Shown here: one piece after another, positions 41,662-49,959 of the stretch
How positions within the stretch are numbered: the first letter of the stretch is position 1
How the letters are laid out: the number at the start of each line of letters is the position of its first letter
NCBI GenBank assembly: GCA_019429125.1
Contig: JAHYJO010000011.1
Location: forward strand, 1 to 49,959
Direction of reading: 5' to 3'
From: Nanobdellati archaeon
GTDB taxonomy: Archaea > EX4484-52 > GLR71
DNA length: 49,959 nt
Translations under genes and position numbers: made by a program
The notes under the pieces: generated by a model
What the model saw: only the letters and a program-made list of their open reading frames with translations
Databases searched by the model: none
What the model was told of the DNA's origin: nothing

Positions 41662-44600
41662 TTATTTATGGCTGTACTTCTTGTGAAGTTCCAGCTCATA
41701 TTTAGTCTTGAAATCTTTACTGCACATACCACATCGTGTCTTTGAGATCTCAAAATGCCGTATCTTACTTGGTGCGGTAGGCATTGATGATGTTTTTCTT
41801 GAAAGGCTACTTGCACCTAAAGGAGTTATTTTTACATGAGACTTTTTTTGGTAGGCGCTATATGTCGAATTATGATGAGGTTTTGGAGCATAGAAATCTT
41901 GCGAGCCTGTAAACCTTTCGTTTGATAGTTTGGTCTGATGACTGTGCAAGTTATCCATCTTTAGATGGAACTTGTGTTTCAAGACATGAATTTTCCTCAA
42001 TAGTTTTACTTCAAAGACAGGTTTGTGATGGTAACTGTGGATGTTTGGACTCCCTGATTGAGAGGAATTATTATTTTGTGATTTTTTTGGAGATATGAAG
42101 GGGATAAGGCGTAACTGTATCAATTTAGCCATGTTGCCTTTTTCAAATATGTGATAACCTTTCGGATTGGACTGGTCATACAATAAGTATGCACCTATTG
42201 CAATTAATAATAATGTGAGTACAGTAAGTATATATCTGAAACTGCCACCTTGCTTTAATATAGTACCATCCATCAAAGCATTTGCTTCTATTATCAATCT
42301 TTCAATCTCTGCCTTTTTCTCATAGGCTGTTAAGAAATCTCCTGACTTCGTTGCATTTTTAAGTTCACCATAAAGGATGTCAATCTGATTTATTGTGTTA
42401 TTTACTAAAGTATAATTTGTGCTATTAAGATGATTTTCTATATCTTCAAATTGTTTTTTTAATTTGTCAATATCATCGTCTAAAACTGGCATCCAATCAT
42501 CAATTTCCTGTATAGATTCTGCGTTTGGGAGGATTGATAATACAAAGGTTGTGGAAGCTGTCAATTTATTGGAATTGAATGTGACTGTGATGTTCTTCCT
42601 ACCCACTGGAGCCTCATCTGATATATCTAGAAGTACTATTATTTCTTGTGGCTCGTCATCTAAAATCTTGTCTGGAAGAGTTGTCAAAATCTTGTATGAT
42701 GAATTTTCACCAAGACCAACAAGTATGAAATCAAAATCTTTGATTATTTTGGTTCCGTTATTTTTATACTTTATTGTTATTGTCGATGTATTGCCCTGCA
42801 CAATCTCTAGATTAGGTATTTGGGTAAAATCGATTGAATATATGTAATTTATGCATTTGTGGGAAGAATAATATCCATCATCACATGGTACAAATTTGCA
42901 GACACTGCCCACACAGGCTTCATCATAGTCGCATGCGCTCACATCACAGGTTGATATTAGAGTGGTAGGAGTTGCAGCTACTACTTCCTCCGGAGGTGTG
43001 ACTGGTGCTGTGGTTGTAAGATCTATTATTTTTGATAAAGAAGATGTAGTTCCATTGAACCAGAATTTTCCACTTGTAACTGTGGCTGTAACTGTACAGT
43101 CTGTTTTGTTTGCAATTGGGTCAACTGTCCAAGTTGCAGTTCCGGATGCACCGGGAGCAATTGATGCTATTGTCTTTGCTGCATCACCAAATATTTTAAG
43201 ATAAGATGTTCCGCATGTTGTAAGTGTAAGAGTTGCTGTCAAGGTTCCTGACGATTCTAAACCATTATTTGTTATTGTTATTCCATAAGTGTCATAGCCT
43301 GTGAAAGTATAAACATTTATATTTTCTGGAACTTTACCAGTTGTCCAAATTGGTACTGAAAGATACGGTGCGTATATATCTAGGTCTTGTGTGTATGTTG
43401 CGGAATAGTTTCCGGAGGTTACTGTTGTATCCAATTTTAGATTACCACCTACCATGTTTGAGGGTAAGGTAATATTTAAAAGATAAGTTCCAGGTGTTGC
43501 AGTTTCAGTAAAATTGTTTAAGGATGAGAGTATGGATTGAGATGCACCGTTTTTTATTGCTAATCCTGTTAGGTTTGAGGATTTCATCCCTGTGACAGGA
43601 GTTCCATCTCGGTAAGATATATCCATCTCGAAAGTTGTTGTGTTTCCAGGATAAAGTTTTTCAACTGATGGGTGTGTCATCTTTATGTCAAAGGTGTCTG
43701 TTATTATCAAATTAAGTGTGACTGAATAATTATCTATTGGTTCACCGTTTGATGTTGTTATATTGAATTTTGTTGAATAAGTTATGCTTTTTGTGTGGTT
43801 GGAGACGTTGAAAGTCAAGATTAATGACTTGTTTGCGTTTGCAGTTATGTCACCGAAAGATGCATTGTTGCCTGTGACTGTGATACCATCTGTTCCGTTT
43901 TTGATTGTGATTGTTATGTTTTCATTTCCGTTTGTGAAATTCAATGATGAAAAATTCATGTTGACATTACTTAATGTTCCGCCATTGTTGTTCTTTAGTA
44001 TTAGACTGTAATCTTTTTGTCCGCTCTCTGTGTTTGCATAAAATGTATAGGTTGCTGTGCTACTTGTAATTGGAGTTGATACTACATCAGACAATATCCA
44101 TAACTCCGGTGCATTGACTGAGAATGTTATGTTTTTTGTGATTGTATTGTTTATGTTTGAATATGTCAAGGTTCCTATATAATTTCCAGCAGGGATTTTG
44201 TCTGGGACTGTTATGTTGTAATTGAATATCTTTGAGGACTTGTTTTCTAAAATTTGAGTTGTATTGAAATCACTTGATATCCAGGCAGATTCAGTTAATC
44301 CAATTTCAACTGTTATGTTTACAGGAAGACTTGACTGGTTCATTGTATTTGCATCAATTATCAGCTCAGTTATTCCCGGAGCGTTTGCCAAAGGTTGTGT
44401 ATATGTTATGTTTCCAAGGGATGTGTTATAAGATAATGTGACTGTGATGTTATTTGTTGTTGTATTTACAGGTAACGCAAAATAAAATGATTTTGTCTCA
44501 AGTCTTGTGAAATTGTTTGTGAAATTGTATACTTTTTTTAAAGTTATGGTCTCTGTAATTGCGGACTGGTTGTTGTGTGCATTGTTTGTCAGGTTTACGG

Positions 44601-47046
44601 AATGGGTTGAAGTCTCTGCAACTGCAATTGATCCGAAGTCAAGGTCTGTTGATATGTTTGTTTCAAAGTCTTGGATGAATGTTGTGTTTGAAAGTGCGTT
44701 GTCTGTAGTTATAGTTTCTAAAGTACCATTTGTTCCTGTTATGTTTGCTGAAAAATAATGAGTGCCTTTCGTCACATTCCATGCAACTGTTGATTCAATA
44801 GTTATTGGTGAAGTTGTTGTATTGAAAATGTCTATATAGGTCTGAGTTGACAGTTTTGTTCCATCAACATAAAAACTAATATTTACATAAGATACATTGA
44901 AGCCGTAAGTTGCTATTGTTGCGTTTATTGTTGTTGTGTCACCTGTGTATAAGGCTGATGTGTCTGCGAGATATACACCTGTAATTTTTAGGTTAGGTCT
45001 TAAATTGAAAATGTGCGTATGATTTGTTGAATGACCGTATGCGTCTGTTGCGTTGATTGTTATGTTGTGAGAGTCGTTTTCAATCCAGTTTATTTGTGGG
45101 AAATCTGCGACCCCATCTTTTGTTTCATTGTAAAGAGAGATGTAAGCTCCACCGTCAATTGAGTATGTTACATTTGCATCTTCATCTGTTGATATGTTAA
45201 TCAGGTCTGTTGAATTTGAGTAAGAATATGTGTTCTCTGGAGAGTTGATTATTATTGTTGGTGCGAGTGTGTCTATTACTGCAAGGTCAATTGAAAGAGA
45301 ATCATTGTAGTTGCCGGACTTGTCTGTGGCATTTATCTTTATGGTGTATGTGCCGTTGTTTATTGAGTTTGATACGTTTAAGAGGTAAGTGTATAAATTA
45401 TTCCCTGCAGAAGTCAGAAGCTGTGTTGCATTGCCACCCAGCACACTTAGGTTTGCATAGACTGTGTCAAGTTCAAGGTCTGTGATGTTTGCGGTGATGA
45501 TTGTTGTGTCTGTGCCTGTTGCATTGATTTGGGTTTTTGATAGGTTGACTGAAAATGCTTTAGGGATTGTGACATCTGTGACATTTAGGGTTATGTATTC
45601 TGTGTTGTTGATGTTGTTGTTTTTGTCGGTTGCTGTGATGTTAAGACGGTATGTGCCTGAACGGACTGTGTCTGGGATTGAAATCATCCAAGAGTAAATT
45701 GAATCATTTAATGTTGAATCATTTGATAGAGGAAATGCATTTCCTTTATCATACATTCTTTGCTGTGAGGAATATCCAATAGATAATAAATTGATATAAA
45801 CTGATTCCAAACTATCACCATCAATTTCTATACCTTCCAAATCAGTGACGTTGACAGTTAAAGTAGTGCTGGTCCCATTAGCTGGAACAACACTCAACGT
45901 CGAATTCATATCAATTACATAAGGTGCTGTTACGTCGATAACTGTTATTGATAATGATTGTGAACTGTTTTCGTTTGAAGAATTATCTGTTGCATTAACA
46001 TATATATTATATGTGCCGTTTTTGAATGTCGCATCTATTGTCATGTTGAATGTCCAGATATTGTCTGATGCATTTGTATCACCGTGTGTGCCGTCATTGT
46101 ACATCTGTTGGTCACCTGCGCCACCTAACCCAGTCAGATTTATTGTTACATTGTTTAATTCTGTGTCTGTGACTGTTGCAGTAAATATTAATTGGTCTGT
46201 GCCGTTTGCATTGACTGATAAATCTCCTATTGTCGTTAATGAAACTGAAGGCGCTGTGATGTCATTAATTGTCAAGTTGATGTACTGAGTATTGTTGTAA
46301 TTTCCGAATTTGTCTGTCAGGTTTAATTCCAGTGTTTTTAGACCGCTGATTAAAGCTAGGTTTCCTGAAAGGTTGTAATAATATAAATTGTTTGTATCGT
46401 TTTTTGTCATTGCAGTCTTATTAGAATATGAAACGCCAAGAGAGGATAGGTTTAGTTTTACAGTATCTATGTTTGCATCTGAGACATTAACTGTTAAAAA
46501 TATGTAAGATGCTGAGGTTGCGTTTAATTGAATATTTTGCGATGTGTTTTCTATCTCAATCTGTGGTGCTTTGCCATCAACACCAGTTGTGATGTTTGTT
46601 GAATTTGTGCTTCCGTTAAGATCAGTTGTTGTGATGTTCCAGAAATATACTATTTCATCTGTCATTGTCGGGGATGTTGTATTGAACCAGATGTTAATCT
46701 CTTCTGTTGCATTGGCTGTTTGCGATGTACAAGTTATTAATATATTGGTAGCGGTTGTATTTGAACATGTCCAGTTAGGACCGTTAGTGCCTATTGTGGT
46801 ATTATCTAGGAGGAAGGATGAATTGAATTCTATTGTAGTCTTGTTGATTAACTCATTTGTTGATATTGTAAAGTTGTATAGGTTTGTGGTGTTTGAATCT
46901 GTCCAATTTGAAACTGAAGGTTCTGAAATCGTGAGTACTGTTGAATCAAGGTTGTGCAAAGAAGACGTTAAGGTTGATAAAAAAAGGATTGAAAGGAGAA
47001 TTAATGATAAGAATGTCCATTGTTTTAAATTGGTATATTTGCGCAT
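41662..47046 (-). CDS. Giant surface protein with a cytoplasmic C2H2 zinc finger
   Basis: The 1794-aa protein has a signal sequence (WTFLSLILLSILFLSTL) and then a long run of Ig/cadherin-like repeats, many joined by DxTAP-type boundaries (DITAPSVSL, DVTAPYVID, DTLAPTIII). A cysteine module follows at about 1420-1450 (CDVSACDYDEACVGSVC), then a NEW3-like domain, a helical hairpin (about 1520-1590), one membrane helix (TVLTLLLIAIGAYLLYD) and a 170-residue basic, His-rich tail inside. The tail ends CGMCSKDFKTKYELELH-x4-H, a C-x2-C-x12-H-x4-H zinc finger. N-x-S/T sites are extremely dense. GGGGA precedes ATG 47046. It sits between minD and a membrane protein gene on the same strand. Confidence 0.88.
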   Translation of the reverse strand: MRKYTNLKQWTFLSLILLSILFLSTLTSSLHNLDSTVLTISEPSVSNWTDSNTTNLYNFTISTNELINKTTIEFNSSFLLDNTTIGTNGPNWTCSNTTATNILITCTSQTANATEEINIWFNTTSPTMTDEIVYFWNITTTDLNGSTNSTNITTGVDGKAPQIEIENTSQNIQLNATSASYIFLTVNVSDANIDTVKLNLSSLGVSYSNKTAMTKNDTNNLYYYNLSGNLALISGLKTLELNLTDKFGNYNNTQYINLTINDITAPSVSLTTIGDLSVNANGTDQLIFTATVTDTELNNVTINLTGLGGAGDQQMYNDGTHGDTNASDNIWTFNMTIDATFKNGTYNIYVNATDNSSNENSSQSLSITVIDVTAPYVIDMNSTLSVVPANGTSTTLTVNVTDLEGIEIDGDSLESVYINLLSIGYSSQQRMYDKGNAFPLSNDSTLNDSIYSWMISIPDTVRSGTYRLNITATDKNNNINNTEYITLNVTDVTIPKAFSVNLSKTQINATGTDTTIITANITDLELDTVYANLSVLGGNATQLLTSAGNNLYTYLLNVSNSINNGTYTIKINATDKSGNYNDSLSIDLAVIDTLAPTIIINSPENTYSYSNSTDLINISTDEDANVTYSIDGGAYISLYNETKDGVADFPQINWIENDSHNITINATDAYGHSTNHTHIFNLRPNLKITGVYLADTSALYTGDTTTINATIATYGFNVSYVNISFYVDGTKLSTQTYIDIFNTTTSPITIESTVAWNVTKGTHYFSANITGTNGTLETITTDNALSNTTFIQDFETNISTDLDFGSIAVAETSTHSVNLTNNAHNNQSAITETITLKKVYNFTNNFTRLETKSFYFALPVNTTTNNITVTLSYNTSLGNITYTQPLANAPGITELIIDANTMNQSSLPVNITVEIGLTESAWISSDFNTTQILENKSSKIFNYNITVPDKIPAGNYIGTLTYSNINNTITKNITFSVNAPELWILSDVVSTPITSSTATYTFYANTESGQKDYSLILKNNNGGTLSNVNMNFSSLNFTNGNENITITIKNGTDGITVTGNNASFGDITANANKSLILTFNVSNHTKSITYSTKFNITTSNGEPIDNYSVTLNLIITDTFDIKMTHPSVEKLYPGNTTTFEMDISYRDGTPVTGMKSSNLTGLAIKNGASQSILSSLNNFTETATPGTYLLNITLPSNMVGGNLKLDTTVTSGNYSATYTQDLDIYAPYLSVPIWTTGKVPENINVYTFTGYDTYGITITNNGLESSGTLTATLTLTTCGTSYLKIFGDAAKTIASIAPGASGTATWTVDPIANKTDCTVTATVTSGKFWFNGTTSSLSKIIDLTTTAPVTPPEEVVAATPTTLISTCDVSACDYDEACVGSVCKFVPCDDGYYSSHKCINYIYSIDFTQIPNLEIVQGNTSTITIKYKNNGTKIIKDFDFILVGLGENSSYKILTTLPDKILDDEPQEIIVLLDISDEAPVGRKNITVTFNSNKLTASTTFVLSILPNAESIQEIDDWMPVLDDDIDKLKKQFEDIENHLNSTNYTLVNNTINQIDILYGELKNATKSGDFLTAYEKKAEIERLIIEANALMDGTILKQGGSFRYILTVLTLLLIAIGAYLLYDQSNPKGYHIFEKGNMAKLIQLRLIPFISPKKSQNNNSSQSGSPNIHSYHHKPVFEVKLLRKIHVLKHKFHLKMDNLHSHQTKLSNERFTGSQDFYAPKPHHNSTYSAYQKKSHVKITPLGASSLSRKTSSMPTAPSKIRHFEISKTRCGMCSKDFKTKYELELHKKYSHK

Positions 47047-47129
47047 TAAATCCCCAGTCCTTATGTGTAATATATATATTTATGTATAATTTTATATATT
47101 ATATCGGTTTTTCAAAAATACTTAAATAC

Positions 47130-47888
47130 TTATCTATTTAGTCCGGGAATCTTTGATACAAAAGTTTTCAAGAAACTACTAGTTTCGGTTTCAGTACCAC
47201 ATAATTTGACGGCAAGTTGTGAGATTGCAATAGACGACGGACATCGTGGACTATAATCAATCACAGATTTACCAAAGACTGTTGATTGTTTTACATTCTT
47301 GTGGAACGGTATTTTTGAGATAACCTTTGAATCCATGAATTCTGATATCTGCTTATCTGTAAGTTCCAGATATTCACCGCGTGTCATGTTTAAGACAATA
47401 CCTTTTGTTGGTTTTCCTAGATTAGTTGCAAGACGTTTTACCAGTGCTGCATTTGACACAGATGGTATGTCTGGATTTGTGACAATCAGTACTGAATCTG
47501 ATGCATTTATCGCTTCCTTGACCTCGTCGTCTGCACCGGCGGCTGTATCTATCAATATGAAATCAAAATGACCTATAAGATTTGATATAACTCCAGAGAA
47601 ACCGCGCATACTAGAACCTGCAACATTAATGGATGCAGGCAAGACATGAAAACCGCAGGGGTGCATATATATAGCATTGTCAAAAGTATCTTTTCCTGAA
47701 AGGACTGAATTTAGATCTGCCTGTGACTCAAGCATATTTAAATGAATACCCATGTTTGCCCCTGAAATGTTTGCATCGATTACAAGAACTGATTTGCCTT
47801 GTTTTGAGATGCTATCTGCAAGATTTGCAGTAACAGTAGTTTTTCCCACACCACCTTTTCCAGATATTACAGATATAACTTCAGTCAT
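47130..47888 (-). CDS. minD: MinD/ParA-family ATPase
   Basis: A deviant Walker A ATPase of 252 aa: SVISGKGGVGKTTVTANLA at the N-terminus, VLVIDANISGANMGIHLNM, FILIDTAAGADDEV (Walker B) and VTNPDIPSVSNAA. The residue that is aspartate in many MinD proteins (DxD) is asparagine here (DAN). The C-terminus, SFLKTFVSKIPGLNR, could be an amphipathic membrane-binding helix. Such proteins position division, motility or other membrane complexes; archaeal forms often lack MinC/MinE, and none is seen here. ATG 47888 is chosen over GTG 47915. It is followed 83 bases later by the giant surface protein gene. Confidence 0.9.
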   Translation of the reverse strand: MTEVISVISGKGGVGKTTVTANLADSISKQGKSVLVIDANISGANMGIHLNMLESQADLNSVLSGKDTFDNAIYMHPCGFHVLPASINVAGSSMRGFSGVISNLIGHFDFILIDTAAGADDEVKEAINASDSVLIVTNPDIPSVSNAALVKRLATNLGKPTKGIVLNMTRGEYLELTDKQISEFMDSKVISKIPFHKNVKQSTVFGKSVIDYSPRCPSSIAISQLAVKLCGTETETSSFLKTFVSKIPGLNR

Positions 47889-47996
47889 CTTGTTCACATC
47901 ATCCACAATAGTCACTTTCCCTTGATGTATTTTTGGTCTTTGGGCTATAAATAGTTTTTTGTGAAAAGGAATAAAAAGAGGAGAAAAAATGAAAAA

Positions 47997-48025
47997 AGAG
48001 AGAGAGAGATAGATAGATAGATAGA
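47997..48025. repeat. GA/GATA microsatellite between purC and minD
   Basis: Several GA units run into four to five GATA units within a longer purine tract (47965-48032), directly after the purC stop. On the minus strand this is a pyrimidine-rich TCTATCTATC tract and might act as a terminator or be slippage-prone. Confidence 0.85.
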
Positions 48026-48043
48026 GAAAGAGTTTATTATGTC

Positions 48044-49150
48044 TTAATGTTTGATAAGGCTCAATGAATCAAGAGCTTTGATTATCTCATTTTCGGGATT
48101 ATCAGATATCTCAACATCTTTTCCTGTTATTTTTTTGGCAAGTCTAAGATAAAGCACGGATAACTCTTCCAACCAAGATGTTGGCAACTCTGTATGTTCT
48201 GCTAACTTTTTTCGTGTCTGAAAACAAGCATTATTAAGGAGTATATTTTGATCAAATCTATTTAGGAGATTCCACCTAAATACTTCTTTTGATTCTTCTA
48301 CAATATTACCTTTAAGATATTGAGTCAAGTCCCAATATCTTGATGAATCAGGTGTTCCAACCTCATCAATATAGACTATATGCCAATTACCATTTAAATC
48401 TCGGACATAACCTAATTCAAACTTGGTGTCAACGAGTATCTGATAACTATTTTTTAGGTTATCTGAAATAATCTCAAAACCATCTGTCAATAATCTTTCA
48501 TAAACATCTATGTCTTCTTCAGCTCTAAAACCGAAGGCTCTGTAATTGTTTATTATTTGCGCTCTTGAAATATTTGTATCCTCTTCTTCAGAGATACCAG
48601 GAATTCCCGTCAATATACCTTTTGTTGAAGAAGTTATCATATGCTGTTCAAGTTTTTGATTTTTTTTAAGGCCTTCTGGAAGTTCAATGCCACAAAAAGT
48701 TCTATCACCTTTTTCGTATGCGCGCCACATACTACCTGTAAGGTACTGCCTGCATATCCCTTCAACATATATAGGCTCTGCTTTCTGGACCACCCATACC
48801 ATAGGATGAGGTTTATCTACGATATGATTGCCTGCTAGATTTACCTTATCAAATTCATCAAACCAATATCCAGATATGGCATTCAATGTAGCACCTTTGC
48901 CGACAACACCATCAACTCCACCCTCAAATCTCCAATTTACATCAAATGCAGAAAGCTTGTCACTTATTACCATAACACCTAACTGCGTGTCAAGATATGC
49001 GTCATAACCTTGTTGTTTGATTAATGTATAACTGTCTTCAGGACTTAACCAATAGACTGACCGCACTTTACCATCGTGCACGTCACCTATATGATTTATT
49101 GGTAAACCGTTTGTGTTAACCAGAACTGATGATGAATCCTTTTTTGACAT
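48044..49150 (-). CDS. purC: SAICAR synthase (purine biosynthesis), long type
   Basis: This catalyses ATP-dependent joining of aspartate to CAIR in the de novo purine pathway. The 368-aa protein matches the long bacterial form rather than the short 240-aa archaeal form: GDVHDGKVRSVYWLSPEDSYTL, VMVISDKLSAFDVNWRFEGG, GKGATLNAISGYWFD, VEGICRQYLTGSMWRAYEKG, VDTKFELGYV and YIDEVGTPDSSRYWD. ATG 49150 is preceded by AGGAGTG; a GTG at 49162 is the alternative. No other purine genes are in the window. The family distribution suggests it may have come from bacteria, which only a tree could show. Confidence 0.95.
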   Translation of the reverse strand: MSKKDSSSVLVNTNGLPINHIGDVHDGKVRSVYWLSPEDSYTLIKQQGYDAYLDTQLGVMVISDKLSAFDVNWRFEGGVDGVVGKGATLNAISGYWFDEFDKVNLAGNHIVDKPHPMVWVVQKAEPIYVEGICRQYLTGSMWRAYEKGDRTFCGIELPEGLKKNQKLEQHMITSSTKGILTGIPGISEEEDTNISRAQIINNYRAFGFRAEEDIDVYERLLTDGFEIISDNLKNSYQILVDTKFELGYVRDLNGNWHIVYIDEVGTPDSSRYWDLTQYLKGNIVEESKEVFRWNLLNRFDQNILLNNACFQTRKKLAEHTELPTSWLEELSVLYLRLAKKITGKDVEISDNPENEIIKALDSLSLIKH

Positions 49151-49198
49151 AGTCGTTATCACTCCTAAACAAAAGTAATAATATTTGCAATAGTATGT

Positions 49199-49666
49199 TT
49201 AAAAGTTTAATCCGGAAAGAAATTGTTCGGCATGGGAGTTATGTTTTATGAACTTGTCATATAATGTTGATAGTTTACCCAATGAATCTTTAGGAATAAT
49301 AGCCTTATTTGCCAAAGATATGTATTCTATATTAAGATAATCAAGCGAAGACTTGAAAAGATACATTGGACGTTCCAGCACGGAGGATACCACTATTCCA
49401 TCATCACCTGTTTTTTTTGAAACACGCCAATCCTGTGCAATACACCCACCTAGCACCATCGCAATATGACCACAATCATCTAATCTATCAAAGTTATTGT
49501 CCAGATGATATAAACCAATGTGTGTTACTGGTTTTGGTGGCAAATAAACATTATATTTCGACGCGGTTTTTTTAGAGAAAGTAATCTTGCCAAAATGATT
49601 GCTGAAATTGTTATAAAGATAATCTATCTGCCTTGAATAGGATGCATGAAAACTTAATATAGTCAA
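49199..49666 (-). CDS. Hypothetical protein, 155 aa, abutting a transposase end
   Basis: I do not recognise this protein. The only usable start is TTG 49666 (read as MTILSFHASYSRQIDYLYNN); the first ATG lies about 70 codons in. The TTG overlaps the TGA stop of the transposase fragment upstream, so the original 5' end of this gene may have been replaced or cut by an insertion. It has no membrane segments. A glycine-rich stretch HIAMVLGGCIAQDW is the most distinctive part. It lies upstream of purC on the same strand with a 48-base gap. Confidence 0.5.
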   Translation of the reverse strand: MTILSFHASYSRQIDYLYNNFSNHFGKITFSKKTASKYNVYLPPKPVTHIGLYHLDNNFDRLDDCGHIAMVLGGCIAQDWRVSKKTGDDGIVVSSVLERPMYLFKSSLDYLNIEYISLANKAIIPKDSLGKLSTLYDKFIKHNSHAEQFLSGLNF

Positions 49667-49959
49667 AGCGACAAATAATTAGAAAGTTTATGTGTAAAAA
49701 ACCCATTTACCCATAATTTACTTAAACTACTCAACAACTCTGTTTTTTTAGAGAATGAATACAGTTGTAATAATTCTTGTCTTGTTTTTTTCCAACAAAA
49801 TTCTACTGGATTTTTATCAGGTGCTGCTGTTGAAAAATATTCATATTCTAACCAATCCTTATTTGCATCTAAGTATTCTTTAGCATCGTTAGATGTATGA
49901 AAACTTGCTTTATCAATTATTAAAAATACTTTGTGGTTTATATCTTTTTTGAATTTTTT
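49663..49959 (-). CDS. C-terminal part of an IS630-type transposase (partial)
   Basis: An open frame enters from the right edge and ends at TGA 49665-49663, giving 98 residues. It has the last part of an IS630/Tc1-like DDE domain: VFLIIDKASFHTSNDAKEYL with the second catalytic aspartate, then EYEYFSTAAPDKNPVEFCWK, where NPVEFCW carries the catalytic glutamate, then a helical tail. The start and first aspartate lie outside the window. No inverted repeat can be confirmed from this side alone. The frame has no stop codon, so it may be an active element. Confidence 0.85.
   Translation of the reverse strand, partial: KKFKKDINHKVFLIIDKASFHTSNDAKEYLDANKDWLEYEYFSTAAPDKNPVEFCWKKTRQELLQLYSFSKKTELLSSLSKLWVNGFFTHKLSNYLSL

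Noticed and set aside
46544-47089. Long plus-strand ORF opposite the start of the 1794-aa protein
   Set aside because: Antisense shadow of threonine/asparagine codons; valine-rich composition and no promoter or ribosome binding site.

Overview
The window is AT-rich and archaeal. Several things point that way. It has a nine-gene A-type (V/A) ATP synthase operon in the order H-I-K-E-C-F-A-B-D, an archaeal SRP54, and a short (219 aa) archaeal triosephosphate isomerase. It also has an ADP-dependent sugar kinase, a Dph6-type diphthamide enzyme, a Ski2-like helicase and a PhoU protein with an AbrB-type N-terminus. Many genes have a TATA box about 25-27 bases before the start codon, so they are probably leaderless. 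Operon-internal genes instead show GGTG/GGAG ribosome binding sites. I cannot place the lineage; the CGNxVCxxxxGETCxTC cysteine module and the giant Asn/Thr-rich surface proteins are common in DPANN-type and other uncultured archaea, but that is only a hint. There are no rRNA or tRNA genes and no CRISPR array.

Layout. 1-132: the end of a transposase that runs off the left edge. 240-10372: a glycogen block with an animal/yeast-type (GT3) glycogen synthase, a divergent debranching enzyme, a GH57 amylase, a GT4/5-type synthase and a lone N-terminal half of a GT-B glycosyltransferase. It is interrupted by an unknown protein and a secreted repeat protein. 10618-14759: a Roadblock-like protein with an expanded 15-base repeat, a membrane FKBP with a histone-H1-like tail, an ADP-dependent phosphofructokinase/glucokinase and triosephosphate isomerase. 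14877-16539: a tiny ORF and two paralogous unknown genes on either side of a MoaD/SAMP-type ubiquitin-like gene. 16695-21950: a 1751-residue surface protein with a gingipain-like domain that appears to have lost its catalytic residues. 22132-30042: YbjQ, cysteine synthase, SRP54, Dph6, a small zinc-ribbon protein, a Ski2-like helicase and unknowns. 30130-38835: the ATP synthase operon. 39005-40024: the PhoU-like regulator. 40593-47888: MinD, a 1794-residue surface protein ending in a C2H2 zinc finger, and a polytopic membrane protein. 48044-49666: a long bacterial-type PurC and an unknown. The right edge holds the end of an IS630-type transposase.

How the genes fit together. The left third is a polysaccharide store: two kinds of synthase build it, and the debranching enzyme and GH57 amylase break it down. 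The ADP-dependent kinase and triosephosphate isomerase feed the sugar into a modified archaeal glycolysis, and the ATP synthase couples energy to the membrane. The two giant surface proteins share one C-terminal plan (beta domain, helical hairpin, one membrane helix, basic cytoplasmic tail).

The most unusual items are four. First, a roughly 350-430 base element is present twice (27444-27879 and 40046-40393), with four TTTGACAGTT-type sites in each copy and the start of a zinc-ribbon gene that is intact in one copy and broken in the other. Second, a C2H2 finger sits on the inside tail of a surface protein. Third, an H1-like tail is fused to a membrane FKBP. Fourth, a paralogous gene pair flanks a SAMP gene.
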